The notes: generated by a model from the letters alone, not told the origin. A DNA stretch of 64,000 nt from Hyperoplus lanceolatus (GCA_026929865.2 CM049402.1:14799501-14863500); one strand, 5' to 3'. Shown: positions 1 through 12,863, numbered from the stretch's first letter. Numbers and translations: made by a program.

Positions 1-93
1 CAATGGTAGGCATGATAAGGCTTAAGTGCTGAATGTGTGCTTGTGTTGTGCACTGGTTGCATTGCATCGAGATTATGAAGGTTCAGAGGTCCT

Positions 94-3000
94 CTAACTG
101 GATTTCTTCAGGTCAACCATGTTTGTGCCTCTCGACTTGTTCAACACCACAGTAGCCTGTAAAAAAGAAGCAGAAGAAAATTCATTTGACAATGAATTCT
201 TGCCAAAGACAAATATGTACATTTTTCTGTATTGTGGTCACTTCACTGAAACCTCTTGACCATACCCGTCATATTTTTAACCCTGACAGGCAGAGTGCGT
301 TCACTCCATTCATACCACTTCTGGTGAGAGGACTGAACCTGAAAATGAACTATGCGGGGAAGTCAGACTCGACTTGTTTAGTTTCATTTCCTATTTGTGC
401 TCTGTTGGTGTTGGATCCAGCTCATACATTTAAATTTTAATTACAATTTGTAATTAAGGTGTAGAAGTACATTTAAAAAAATTAGCAAACACTTTATTGA
501 TGATATGTTATGAGAACGGGGTTTCGATAGGGAAGTTAGTGCCGTATTTCTAGGTTTAGGTATTGGAGGGATTTAAATCCAATCCTTAAAATGTGATTGG
601 ATCGCTAAGATGTGTGTGTGGCTTAGCAAATATAGTAGCATGTTACAGAGCCGTAAGAGACCTTCCTCACCTGTGTTGTTAGCGCAAGACGAGGATGGAA
701 TAAACAAATTAGTCGTCAACCCAACTGAATTCAAACACACACCTTTATAACTGCTAGCTACCCATGCTAGTTAAGGGTCATGTTATATGGCGGGCTGGAT
801 TAGTTAGTCATCCTGCATCTCATTTGGTTGGATACATATACAGTATGTTAGGGTCCCTGAGTTCAGAATGAGTAATTGAACATATTTTTATGTTTTACAG
901 GAAGAGAAAAATAATGTTTTTTTATACCAAGATACTAAAAAAATTACGACACATTTAGCATGTAACAAGATAGAAATCAATAAACACACAGGGATGCAGG
1001 GTGGGAACTTGGAAATTGTATTTTTCATTTCACTGTGTCTTTAGGAACCCAAAGATCATTTTCCCTTCTATTCGCTCATTGTTTTGGCACATTTATTGTG
1101 TATGGTTCAGGCTTACCATTCTTATCATCCTTTTTTCAAGACAGAACAGCCAAGCCAGTTTAAGCAAACAAGCTCTCATAAACCATTTGTATGCAGCACG
1201 TCAAGCACCAAAAAGCAGACAAAGTTAGCAAATAGCTGATGAACACTGTAAATAGTCTATAGCAGGCTGACTTTAATGGGATGATAATAATAGTGCGTTG
1301 TCTAATGTCTACTCCAAATGACGTGCTTGTCAGATGGTCGAGAAGTGTCCAAACCAGTATGTGAGCTTTTTTAATGGGTCCTTCTTCCCTTTCGTTGCTG
1401 ACAAATCTAGTAATGACGCTTTAAAGTTGTTAGTAAGATTTTCTACTGTTGTAAGACCAATTCAGTATAAAGGAGCCATTAAATGGTTGTTTGAGCACAA
1501 AGGCGCCACTAAGGGGACTCAGATTGTAGACACAGAAGTTGGCTAGCAAGCCACATGGTTAATGTTTGATTTCAGGTAGCCATGACAGTTGGCATTCTTC
1601 TGAAGACAACACAAATCATCAAAAGTTCTGAAGTGAAGTTAAGCCTTTGCCTTATAGTAATCTGTCAGTGCGTTTACATGCAGACTCATAATCGGGTAAA
1701 TAAACGAATAAGACTTCAACAGGACTTCATGTAAACACCTTTATCCGATCTACTTCGCACACAAATCGGCACATAAACGGACGAGCGAAGTCGGATAAGA
1801 ACACCTCGATAACTCGTTCATAGTCGGCATTCTCTCTGCATGTATACAGGGATCGGACATCGCATATCGGAGTTTGCGTTCTGCGCTTGCTCGAGAATCC
1901 CTGCGGAGGATTTCACAAGGAAGTGGAAGGAGACGACGTAAAAAAATAAAAAAATAGTAGGGTTGTTGCCAGAAGGGAGCCGGACGTGGCTTTATAACCA
2001 CTTGTTGAAAGGGCTACAGCGCCACCTAGCATAGTCAGAATCAGAAAAAACTTTATTTATCCCAAGAAGGGCAATTTAGTTCACAGTTCCAGTAGGCAGT
2101 AAAAAATCATTTAAATAAATACTATAAAAAAGCAGTACGAGGTAGAAAATAACATAAATCAACATGTTTGCGGAGACAGCCATGCATCGGACATTTATCC
2201 GATTACAGAAAGGCCATGTATATTCAGACAAGTAACACGGTCCGTTCGAGTGTCTAGTTCGGTATATGTCTTAATCCAATCTAGTTGTGCCATGGAAACG
2301 CACTGACTGTCTCTGCTGAACAGCAGGCACTCTCTCAAACCCTCAGCCAATGAAATAACACCATAACAAGATGACATGGTGCAACTGTTCAATGCACGAC
2401 TTCCTGTCACACAAGCAAGAGCTACCAAACTTCTGCAAAGCGTTCTCTTGTGTTTCTTTTTCTGGCACACGATTAAAGGTAAAAAGAAAACCTATTGTGC
2501 AAAGTGGTGAACATATTTTAAATTTTAAACTATTACTGTGCTCACATCCGGTCTTGAATGTCAGGCAAGCACTTGAAGCTTGTTTATGTTGTTTTTGTTA
2601 TCAGTTTCTAGCAACTGACTCATAAACTAATTTTTCCTTCCCTGGCATTACGGATGCTCCTGATGTTCTTCTCAACATCAATAGCTCCCTCTAGTGACTT
2701 TTATGGGAATATTCATTGAAAAAAACTTGACCAATGAAATAACTAGAAGCCATGTAGACAGCTATTGGTTAACAATACTGACCACTGCCACCAGCCTTAT
2801 TATTCTCACCTGCTCCAGGACGACGCCGGCTGCCTGGTCGATGGCTCCTCCCACATCACGGTAGCGACCAGAGTAGCGGATGAAGGCCCACGTCAGCATG
2901 GCCATCATGACCACACCCAGAGTACAGTCACACACCACGGCGAAGGTAGTAAGGCCAACAAAGAACAACACACCCGACACAATGTACAGGAGGCACACCA

Positions 3001-6000
3001 GGACAAACAGCACTGCAGGTGTTCGGAAGGCGCTGAAGAGATTTTTTGACTTTTGAAAGGAAGAGAAATAAGATGATGAAGAACATTTTCCATATAATAT
3101 CACTGCCATAAACAGCAATGCATGCAATAATAATAATAATTATACTAATAAACTACTATGATTATCATTCAAAGTGTGATCGCCGTTTTGTTTTGTAGAA
3201 TTCATGTTAATAAATGTAAAAGTGTCTTTGTGCAAGAGCCAGATGGTTTTTTTTTTGGCAAAAGACACAATCTTTAAAAACAAGTATGGAGGTTTTATCA
3301 TATTATTATGTTACCTCATTGTGCTTGCAGTATGATTGCCACATTTCCTCCAGCTCCTTTTCCAGCTGTGCCTGGTAGCGGTCACAGAACTCTTGACCGC
3401 CCATCTTCTTGGTAGAGGAGAAGGCGTGAAGAGACTCTCGCAAGTTAAAGTTATGCTTTTCTTCCAGAGCTTCAGGAGCCACATAGGGCAAGTCTCCTCC
3501 ACACACCTTGGAAAAGAGAAGAACAAAAAAATATTATAAGAACCTTTCCTGTCATTTCTTGTCAGAATATAACAGGATTATGTATTAGTTTCTCTGTTCA
3601 TGAATAGAAAAACATACTCCACAAGAACAGTTGTTTCCATGTCCCACAATGTCAACAATGGTCACCAAACAGAGCAAAGGGGTGTAGTTAATGCACTCTC
3701 TTTCACGTCTTAAGTGAACGCACCTTCTCCATGTTCTTGTAATACTGATCTTTGGCTGTTGCCACGGCTGCTAGGTTATTGGCCTCTGCTGTAGCCTGGT
3801 GAGACAAACATGCCAAATTTATCGGACGGACAAACAAACAAAAGAGATGAGTCGAAAATCACCCATGCTCCGAGGTTAATGGAAAACATTAGCAGGTTGT
3901 TTGAATTGATATCAATCATGCACATACCATGAGCATCGTCTTTGGCTGTGGCAGGTCTTCTCCCTGGTAAATCTTGATGTAAGCCTGGTAACAATAATTA
4001 CAATTTCAGATGTGAGAAACTGATCCGGGAGTTTAGCAGGAACATTCAAATGGAGATAATGTCACCTTGAAGAACTCAAGCAGGCCCATGCAAGTGACCG
4101 GGTTTCCGTTGATCTCTTTCTCAGCCAGACGATCAGGATGCAGCAGTTTAGGAATCAGGCTCATCAGCTCCTCTCTGAACTCTGGGGCCACATCTGACAA
4201 AATAAACATATCAAAGCTTAGGACAGCACTCAGTATATTTGGCTTTATTCTGCAAAATACCAACATTTGCAAAGCTATGAAGTAGAATAGAATGGAAAAC
4301 GGGGGATCTTACCACCAAGTTGTCCCTGAAAGCTCGGGTTGGTGGCAACGTTCAATCCAGGGTGAGGTAACAGGAAGCAGGAAATTTTGCTGAAGCATGA
4401 ATGAATGTGCTCCCTCACTGTTTGCAGCTCCTCATGTTGGGCCTCCTTAACCTTTAATAATCAATGCATTAGTACCGGGAAAGTATTAAAAGGTCAGCTC
4501 AGTGTATTTAATAAATTCTTTCAAATGAACAAGACAGAGTTGATACCTGTAAACGTTTATCCAGGAACGCATTGCCTCCTTTAAACCCATAGACGTATTC
4601 GTACGGAAAGCTCCAGTCCCTGATAAGGAACATCAGAGACTGTAGAAGGATAAGAGAAGTGATGAATTAATTATCTTTTTTCAACTTATCAAACAGAAAA
4701 AAATTAAATAAAATCAGATATGTGTCCAACAGCGGAAACCATGCATCATCATTTCACTTACCTGAAAGGGCTTCTGAAAGATCTCATCCATGGCAAGCCG
4801 ACCATACTCTGTGAACAGCTGTGAGGAGGAGGAAGACATTATGCAAAATGAATGCAGAGATGCTGGAGAGTACCTAAAGCAGTGTTTCCCACAGGATTTT
4901 GGGAAACTGTGGGGGGGGGGACCCCAGACCTTCTAAGGAGGTCAGGGGGAATGCAACCCTGGAAGAAAATGTGGTACCTTTTAAACTAGAATGCATCAAT
5001 CTGATGCACTTTGAGAGTAGAATTAAGAGGCTTAATCAACAGTGTCCTATGTGAGCTTTTTACTACTATATTCTGGAATAATTTGGAGACACTGGGTCCC
5101 ATAAGGTAGAAGCTATCAAAGAAAAAGTTAATATTTTTTAATCAAATATTTGTAGGCTATTATATTATGAATCAAAATGAGCTGCATAACATGATCCCAA
5201 TTCAGTTAAAAAAGGTTTTTACCCTAATTTTCATTGACAGCAGGCTTCCTGCAGCCTGCTGTCTATGTATGTGGCTGGAGAGCGTGTGTGCAACAATAGC
5301 AGTAGAAGGGACTGATTGACTCGGGGTGAAGAAGAGAGACTGAAGGGGAGATGCTTTGCTGAGGCAACGGTAACAACTAAAAACACAGTTTAGATATATT
5401 TTATGTTGACATTTAAAAAAAAACATTTTGAGACTTTGGCAGGCCGCCACAGTATAATGCATGAGTGGGAAATCCAGTTAATTTTGACTAAATCAGGTAG
5501 TATTATTCAAACATGCTTTTCAGTGAACACATCAGGTTGACTCCTGACACACTAATGTGAACAAACCTGCAGCTGCTGCAGATCGTCCTCTTGTATGTTC
5601 TGTGAAAGGTTGTAGATCTACAGAAAGAGAAACTATGTCAGCATACATAACAATATCATTGAGTTGTTAATAAATCAGTGAAATTCAGAGGAGATCGGTC
5701 ACCTGTATTGAGCTGGTCATGGTGCTGAGGGCAAAGATGGTGGCACAGTCCTTCACGGTGGACTGGTCATCAAAGGCTCCCTGAGTGTCCATCAACACCA
5801 CTGCCACCTACAGGAGCAGAGGGCCAAATATAAGACATGATATATGGACACTGCTTGTGTGGTAGAGTTGTTACTAGAAAGAATTTGTAATTGAATGAAA
5901 AGCTGTTTAAATTGATCATATCCTAAATAAAATATATTTATTAGATTAATATATATTTTTAAGTAATGTATTCAACGATTGTTTATATCCTAAGTTTGCT

Positions 6001-8632
6001 AGTTTCATTCAAACAACAATCTATTATTCATGACTGATTTGTGTCTTAAACAACTGATTTATTATCAGATTTGTTTTACAATTTATTTTTCTGTAGATCG
6101 ATACAAAAATAAATGATCATCAAAAGCTGAGTCAACCGGAGGAGAATATTGAGTGAAATTCGAGGAAGCAAAAGTCAGTTTATGATATGCAGAAAAATAT
6201 ATGATCAGATTAAATTGTCAAAGACTAAGATCTAAATACTTTATTTCTTGATCTTACTGTTATGTTTCTGTTACACGACAATATCCGACAACACACACAG
6301 ATACGGCCTCTAAATAAACTCAAATAAATTGTACTACCTCTGTTCCATCGCTCCTTTGGACGGGGAAAACTTCGCTCCACAGCTGGATGCCTGTTGTCTC
6401 TGGTTCTGAACCCCCTCTCCAAGAAAACCCAGTCAGCGGCTCGTCTTCATCACCCAGCCAGTTGTCATTGCCCTGCGGAAATACAAATTACACTTTAAGC
6501 ATTGTACAGAGAAAGAAATGCTTCTCAGAGAAACTGTGTATCCAAACCTTATGGCTCAGTAGACATATTCCCCCTGAAATGATAGCAGAAACTCCAGCTG
6601 TTCCGCATAAATACCAACACAAAAAAAATACTTAGGGCACTTTTTCACTGCGTGGTATCAGCTCAACTCAACTCGCATTTTTGGTGTTTCCACCGCAATA
6701 TCACCGCAGTACCTGGTCCCTTGTAGCGGCTCTTTTTTTAATTTATCGCCTATCTCTAGGTTCCCAGCGAGCTGAGCCAATGCTAAAAGGTAACGTCCGC
6801 AGACTGCCGGCCACTGATTGGCCAGAGACTACTGGCTTCATTCTGTTGTATTTACTCCCAAACTCTCCAGGACTTTGAGTGTATTTTGTCGCGCCGCGTG
6901 CAGCCTTCTCTGGCTCCCTTTCATTAGATTTGCATCACAGATCCGAAAAAAAAAATCTTAATGAAATGTCCATATATTCGCTAAGCTGTGTTGGTTGTTG
7001 GGGATGTAACTCTAAACATACTGTACACGACGGAGAGGAGACATGTAGGGCAGCTAGCCTTTAGTAGTCAGCTGGGACAGAAATGATAGCGAGCGATTAC
7101 ATTACAAGCCTCGGACTGCACTGATTACTAGGGCTGTGTCCAAAAAAAATCGATATATCAATATCGATTTGTATAACTAAAAATCTTTTTTTTTTTTTTT
7201 TCAAGGCTTTATTGACAGTGCAGTGCAGAGATACAGATATGAAATGCAGAGAACAACCACGGGTCAGATTCAAACCCATGTCTGCTGTCAGGCCTGAGCC
7301 TCTAGAATACTGACTATTGAAGTTAGATCAGTTTTGTTTATAAGAATACTTAAGATTCACTGTGTCACAAAAGCACACTAATGTGTTTTAATTTTCATTG
7401 TGTCCCGTACAGTAAGTACAAGAGTGAATTGGATTTGTTATTTTGATGTTATGGCAGCTGCAGCAGTGTTTGATCATTTGCCAAAACCAAAAAAAAGGAA
7501 GAAAATAGTAAAGGAAGTTGTGAATGAAATATTTTTGACTTCATTTGTCTGTGCAATTATCAATATATTGTGTTGTTATGTTTGATAAGGCAACTTGTTT
7601 ATGGAATATCGCAATATATCAAGATACACAATATATCGTGATATATCGTATCGTGACCAGTGTATCGTGATAAGTATCGTATCGCGAAGTCCTTGACGAT
7701 ACCCAGCCCTACTGATTACCTCAATAAAATACTCAGACGGAGACACGGCTTGTATTTGCAAACACGTATCCTGAAACAAGCGCAAAACAGACAACTTTAT
7801 GATGCCCGTATTTACGTGCATAGGGATGTAGCCTACGTGACGTATCCCGAATTCCCTACAGCTGACTGACCGAGTCACACATCGGAACACAAATCCTCCC
7901 TTTTAATGGCCCGTCGCAATATTCTTCTACTTCTTTTAAACACACAGATACAAGAGTGGTATTTCTTAAACATTTTCCATCCGTATTTTTGGCGGTTGGT
8001 TCAGTTAATAGTACAACAACTGCTCGTAATTTCTGCTTTGCTACTATGCTCCGGCTTTCTGCCTCTTTGTATGACGACCCTGCCCACGTTCAGGAGGTAC
8101 TATTGGCAGTGGAAAACGACCCGTGCTGATACTTAAAGTTGAGCTAAGTCGACTTCAGTCGAGTAGAGTTACATTTGCGGAGGAAAAACGCCATATGTGG
8201 AGTGTAGAACTACGTAAAAATTATTTCCCCAGTTAGCTATTCTTCTGACTGCACAGCGTAAACAATAAAACCATTCAATTGTAGCCAAAGTTTGGCCTGA
8301 TGAAACCAAAATTAAAAGGTATTTATCAATGAGCATGACAAATGTAGCCCAACCATTAGGTTAGCTTACAAATATGTAAAGAAAAAAACAGGCATTCACA
8401 AGTCTCCAAGAAGTTAAGAAGTCTCCACTTCTTAATAGAGGTAACACTCACTAATTCATCCCTCTTCAGTTAACTAGTTAGTTCACATGTTAAAGCAGGG
8501 ATGAGCATGAATGTGGTATGACTGCATTGTTTCAGTCATTATAAACTAGTGGTAACTTACAAATTCTCACACCCTTTAAACTTGACTGACTAGTTCTGCC
8601 AGTAGGACCTGCTATGAGTGTGACCTCCCTTT

Positions 8633-8665
<33 letters not shown>

Positions 8666-9947
8666 TGTACACTCACCGGCCACTTTATTAGGTACACCTG
8701 TTCAATGGCTTATAAGAGCAAATAGCTAATTAGCCAATCACATGGCAGAAAATCAATGCATTTTAGGCATGTAGACATAATCAAGACAACGTAGTCAAAC
8801 CGAGCATCAAAAAGGGGAAGAAAGAAGGTTTAAGTGACTTTGAACCAAGCCCCACCCACAGCGAGTTCTACCAGAATCCAATGCGGAAGTGACAACAAAT
8901 AAAGTTCACCAAGTGGCCACTAAGAGGTGGTACCAAAATAGAGCAATTTCTCTTTGACCTCCGTATTTCACAGCATTATTAAACCTATTTATGGCCTGGT
9001 CCAAAAAAACATTCTAGTCAGTTTGTTTAGGTCCTATATCCATGACAACACTGAGGGGGGTACATTTTTTTGGATTACGTTAGTTTTTAAACTATTGGAG
9101 TTTAAAATTTACGAATAATTTGAGGCGAGGTCTCTTGAGTGACAGCTAGCTGCCTGCTGGCCCTCACTTAGCCTCTGAGGTATATGTCAGCTAGATGGGT
9201 GTATCTCCCTCCCCCCGACGTCACATCAATGCCCTTTTTCGGTAAGGAAATGAGGCAGAGTCAAACTCTGACAAGATAGCGACACGCATAGGCCAGGACG
9301 ATTGGGAAAGTCTGTGGCTAAGCAGGTAGAGCAATCGTCCACTGATCACAGGGTTTGCATCTTCTGTCACATGTCGCTGGACACACACCCCAAATTGCTC
9401 TTGATGGTTAGCTAGCACCTAGTGAGACCAGCCTGATTTTTTAGTGGGCTAAGTCGTGCCTCTCCCTTAAATCAGTCAGGTCTTTCTCAGAACTCCATGG
9501 GGAGGGACCTGGTCAATAAAAAAAAGTTGTCTCTTAGTGGAATGCAGACCCTGATTGGTTCATGTTGGTGTCAATCTAGCCTTGTCTGAAGACAGTGAGA
9601 AAACAAGGTGACCTTGACAATATCTCAGCACCACATAACTTCCCTTTAGGTGTGCGCTCTGTAGGCCTCTTAGTGCTGTAGAGAGATATGGGGAGTAAGA
9701 TATAATGTCAGACACTGAAGGATCAAGTTACAGTGTGGCTCACCTTTCTGTACATGTAGCGCAGCATGAAGTCGAGCAGGAAGCTCTTGCCCTTTCTGAA
9801 GGCTCCGGCCACCGACAGCACCACCACATGTTTGTCTCGGACCTCTGGGGCCAACAGCACCCGTGACAACGCCTCTGTGTCCAAAGCAAAGGAGTGATCC
9901 TCCTTACACACTGTAACGATCTGAACTGGTCCTGGTTGACTCCTCAT
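94..9947 (-). CDS. atl3: Atlastin-3, ER membrane-fusion GTPase (13 coding exons)
   Basis: Atlastins are dynamin-like GTPases that tether and fuse ER tubules. Coding exons on the minus strand: 9947-9744, 6472-6338, 5807-5703, 5617-5567, 4818-4762, 4639-4547, 4451-4313, 4193-4066, 3984-3928, 3795-3724, 3506-3315, 3049-2810 and 156-94. All have AG/GT borders and phases that close, giving 511 aa (human ATL3 about 541). Visible motifs: P-loop GAFRKGKS (48-55), switch region SEPETTG (90-96), DTQG (120-123), and the G4 motif RDW (191-193). Two hydrophobic segments (about 422-442 and 447-468) form the ER hairpin, followed by the conserved RYSG. The run [13 protein letters not shown] and the segment ending [18 protein letters not shown] fit ATL3 better than ATL1 or ATL2 as I remember them. 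The last exon encodes a short tail ending DLKKSS. It lies 2.65 kb from the previous exon and is the least certain, though it has a strong polypyrimidine tract and acceptor. The ATG at 9947 lies just inside an exon whose acceptor is near 9967. Confidence 0.93.
1666..2310. mobile_element. Non-autonomous TIR DNA element, copy 1, split by a LINE-tail insertion
   Basis: It begins CAGTGCGTTTACATGCAGAC and ends in the inverted partner (CATGGAAACGCACTG), giving terminal inverted repeats of about 15 bp. A second copy in the opposite orientation lies at about 50346-51850. Compared with that copy, 2035-2165 is an insertion: it begins like the 3' end common to fish LINEs (cagaatcagaaa...ctttatttatccc). 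No transposase is visible. The superfamily is not certain. Confidence 0.6.
4880..5474. mobile_element. hAT-like non-autonomous element in an atl3 intron
   Basis: The left end CAGTGTTTCCCACAGG is a typical fish hAT terminus. The right end near 5440-5474 (GGCCGCCACAG...GTGGGAAA) resembles the matching terminus but is decayed. It lies in the intron between the exons 5617-5567 and 4818-4762. No coding capacity is seen. Exact ends and target duplications are unclear. Confidence 0.5.
7129..7711. mobile_element. hAT-type non-autonomous element with 8-bp target duplication
   Basis: The termini TAGGGCTG and CAGCCCTA are inverted, followed inward by CGATA-rich sequence on both sides. The flanks 7121-7128 and 7712-7719 are identical (CTGATTAC), the 8-bp target duplication characteristic of hAT elements. 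The body includes a SINE (about 7183-7305) and no transposase. It is inserted in the element at 6636-8195. Confidence 0.8.
7183..7305 (-). mobile_element. tRNA-derived SINE fragment (minus strand)
   Basis: Read on the minus strand it has a B-box-like GGTTTGAATCTGACCC, then a CTGCATTTCAT...GTCAATAAAG body and an A-rich tail (seen as T17 on the plus strand). This is the layout of fish tRNA-derived SINEs. It sits wholly inside the hAT element at 7129-7711. Confidence 0.6.
8637..8662. repeat. (TA)n microsatellite
   Basis: A run of TA dinucleotides directly precedes the Tc1-like end at 8671. Confidence 0.85.
8671..8860 (+). mobile_element. 5' fragment of a Tc1/mariner-like transposon
   Basis: It starts with CACTCACCGGCCACTTTATT and AGGTACACC, the terminal repeat of a widespread fish Tc1-like family. 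It continues through the region where that family's transposase starts (GGGGAAGAAAGAAGG...TTTAAGTGACTTTGAAC). Homology then stops, so only the 5' 190 bp survive. A related fragment in the opposite orientation is at 43455-43650. Confidence 0.7.
9305..9420 (+). mobile_element. Old tRNA-derived SINE-like fragment
   Basis: TGGCTAAGCAGGTAGAGCA resembles a tRNA A-box region, and the following ACATGTCGCTGG...CCCCAAATTGCTC...GATGGTTAGCTAGCA matches the body of the SINE seen at 21195-21447. It is diverged and truncated. Confidence 0.4.
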
Positions 9948-9967
9948 CGTTAAGAGCTACTGATCCC

Positions 9968-11440
9968 TGTGAACATCACAGGCATAAACATCAGGGTGAG
10001 ATTAGTACTGGATTATTTAAATTGTCGCACAAATACAAGCATAAAATTAAATAAGTAATTTAGAAAAGCAGAAAAGTGTCACATTTGAGACAATGGGAAT
10101 GGAGAATCTTTTGTGCATTATTTCAACTATTACAATTAATCAATTATAGAAAATAGTCTGCGATTCATTTTCTGACGATCGATTTATTCAGCACAAAAAT
10201 ATGTACCTAAAAATCAGCAATTTTAGTTATTTAAAAAAATTACCCCACATCAACCATTTGCACGTAAAAGATTCCCAATGTGAAGAGTTACTTGCTTCCC
10301 CGCAAGTTAAGTTGATATGAAAATGTAGTTTTTTTGGCAAAATATTGAACTTAGGCCCGCCGCCCTATGTGTAATGAACATTTCAGAATAGGGCTATTAA
10401 TAAATGAACTTACTCTGTGGCAATTTATGAAAAGTTTGACTGTCTGCCAATCAGCGCAGATATAATTTAATATATAAATTGGTCACAATAAAACTAATGG
10501 AAAAATAATCAATAATTGAAAATGCTATTAGTTGCTGGCCTATAGTATTCACTCTGCTGAGCCATGCAACTGATTATCTGAAGATTTGAAATTTGGATGA
10601 AAATCACACTCAAAGCAGTTCACTCAGTACATAACATTTGGATTGGTTCTACTGAACATCAGCTACAATATTTAGCTTTGTGCAAGAGCTGACTATTTGG
10701 GATGCTCTGGTTGGTGTCATGCCGCTTTGCCTCCAGCATGCTCTCCAATGCAACACACACTGTTCGTTTTAGCTAATTCAATGGGCTTCATTGTTGTTGC
10801 TTTCTGGAGAAGAGGATCCTCTCCCAAGATGAGTTAGACAGGGAGGTGCTTTCATGACAGCGAATCTTTTTTTTAATACCCTAAGCTCGTCCTCTCTCGT
10901 TTCACCAAAAACACAACACCTCTAAAGGTGTGGCACTCAGCAGAATTAGCATGCCAGGCATTTCTGGCCAGTGAGTGTTAGTCTGAATTGATGCAATGAA
11001 GCAGGAAATGCTACAGCTATATGACACCAAAAAACATGTCGTAATATGTTGAGATGTCTTCTTAGCTACACATTACCTCGTACAATATACCCGACGCAGC
11101 TGGTCAACTGGTGCCCGAAAGTGACAGTGATGCTGGCTGAGCTGGCATGACTCTTCGGCGCAGTAAAGCTGAACATTTCTCTAACGTTAACCTGGATGTA
11201 TATAATTAAATCATATACTTATTGACATACCATCTTTATAGTTACCAGGTGTACCTAAAAGCCTATGTGCTCCGCATGCATTCAAATACATACAGCTAAA
11301 AGCTAACGCCTGTCTGTTGCTAGCTAGACGAGCGTTAAAAACTAAACGCCAGACCAGCTTTTCAACAAGAAAAGCTTTTTTTTTAAAACCTTGAAAATAG
11401 TGGTATCACTTGCTTTGCATCATATTTAAGAGTTTAACGT
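9968..11440. other. Presumed atl3 5' intron, nothing else recognised
   Basis: This AT-rich stretch lies between the acceptor of the first coding exon and the presumed upstream untranslated exon. I see no coding exon and no clear transposon ends. Confidence 0.4.
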
Positions 11441-11442
11441 TA

Positions 11443-11600
11443 CCTTTGGTGTCTTCAGACGGCTTAAACACAACTTCACGAGTCAAGAAACAACTAAATG
11501 TGACTTTTTTTCCACTGGCATGAAAACAACTGAGAACTTCTTGACTTTTTTTCCACAACGAACACACACTTCCGTCTTCGGCCGCCGCAACGCTGCATGG
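11443..11600 (-). promoter_or_regulatory. Presumed atl3 first untranslated exon and promoter
   Basis: On the minus strand a donor ending ACCAAAG|GTAACG lies at 11443. The coding exon of atl3 begins after an acceptor near 9967 (CACAG), so an upstream untranslated exon is expected. The stretch just upstream of this donor is CpG-bearing and includes an ETS-like CGGAAGT on the minus strand near 11571. The exon is inferred from splice signals only. A second donor-like site near 11095 is an alternative. Confidence 0.4.
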
Positions 11601-11629
11601 GAAATGAAGTTATGATGTGATTCTCTGAT

Positions 11630-12425
11630 CGTACCATAGAGACAGTGCATGAAATAGGCAACGCCCATGGCCACGCCCATCGTGGGGGAAAACATTGAAC
11701 AGCGCTCCATCCACTTTGTATTGAAGGAGACCTGTCTTCTGCAAACAAACTTAATTAAAACGTAATCGAACATCCATTTAAGAAAAAAACGTTACTTTCT
11801 TGAAAGCCACGACTCTTGTTTGTCTATATGAGATGTTTTTGTGAAAAATAATTGAGTGGTTTTCAATATTGAGGTGTTTTTGTCCGGTCAGACCGGGTCA
11901 GACCCATCGAGGGGGAAACCGTTCCATTCACTTTGTATTGAAGGAGACCTGTCTTCTACAAACAAACTTAATTAAAACTTATTCAAACATCCATTTAACA
12001 AAAAACCGTTACTTTCTTTAAAGCCACGACTCTTGTCTGTCCATACGAGCTGTTTTTGTGAAAAATAATTGAGTAATTTTCAATATTGAGGTGTTTTTTT
12101 CCCGTCCGTGAGGGTTAGCCTACAGCAGAAGGCTAACATTAGCCTAGCATACAGCATACATTAGTTAAGAGTTTTGTCTCGATATTGAAAATTACTCAAT
12201 ACTTTTTCACAAAAACAGCTCGTATAGACAGACAAGAGTCGTGGCTTTAAAGAAAGTAACGTGTATTTGTGAAATCCATGTCGTTTTACGTTTTTATTAA
12301 GTTTGTTTGCCGAATACGGGTGTCATTCAATATAAAGTGGATGGAGCGCTGTGTATTGTTTTCCCCCACGATGGGCGTGGCCTCAGATTATGACGCTTTA
12401 TGCACTGTCTCTATGGACCTATAAA
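11630..12425. mobile_element. Fold-back (long inverted repeat) element with an internal direct duplication
   Basis: Left end TACCATAGAGACAGTGCAT and right end ATGCACTGTCTCTATGGA are inverted. Homology continues inward for about 250 bp, including CCACGCCCATCGTGGGGGAA, CAGCGCTCCATCCACTTT and AAAGCCACGACTCTTGT. The left arm is followed by a second direct copy (about 11925-12105), so the order is unit, unit, inverted unit. No coding capacity is seen. Confidence 0.7.
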
Positions 12426-12857
12426 GAAAGGATCGTACTGTACCCGAGATGCCAATTACTCCTGGGAGCAGTGGGAAATGTAGTTTATTCAATGTAATGT
12501 TGCGAATACGGAACCAGATAGTGTGAAACATGAACAGAAGTTAGATGTTTTGCTTATAAACAAATTATATTACAAATATCCGCGGATTAAAACGGTATCG
12601 TAGCATTGCATAGCATAGCATTTTAGTTTAGTTTATGGACTTACTATGTATCGGACTGCATTTGGTTTTGGATTGTTAATTTGTAAAAACACTCCGGATA
12701 GGCGGTTGAAGATGATGATGATGGGTAAAGACAGCAAAAACCTGTTGCCCTAACATATCTTTCAACAATTATAATGCTTCCAAACTACAAAATTCCAGCC
12801 AAAACGAAACTTAGTAGAAAACTGGCAATGATATTTCACAAGAGCAGCATGACAGAT

Positions 12858-12863
12858 TTTATT
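12858..12863 (-). terminator. Candidate polyadenylation signal of the FOXN2/3-like gene
   Basis: AATAAA on the minus strand, about 0.95 kb beyond the stop codon at 13807. The intervening AT-rich 12864-13806 is read as 3' UTR. Other signals are possible. Confidence 0.35.

Larger units (their letters stand above)
6636..8195. mobile_element. Outer TIR element in atl3 intron 1, host of nested insertions
   Basis: The left end (GGGCACTTTTTCACTGCGTG followed by repeated CAACTC) and the right end (CAGTGGAAAACGACCCGTGC, then GACTTCAGTCGAG) resemble the two ends of a common fish MITE with repeated GACTC and GTACC motifs. The body is interrupted by the hAT element at 7129-7711. Terminal homology is imperfect, so the ends are approximate. 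Confidence 0.45.

Noticed and set aside
186-440. 84-residue frame near the left edge
   Set aside because: No domain, signal or splice context. It overlaps the last atl3 intron on the other strand.
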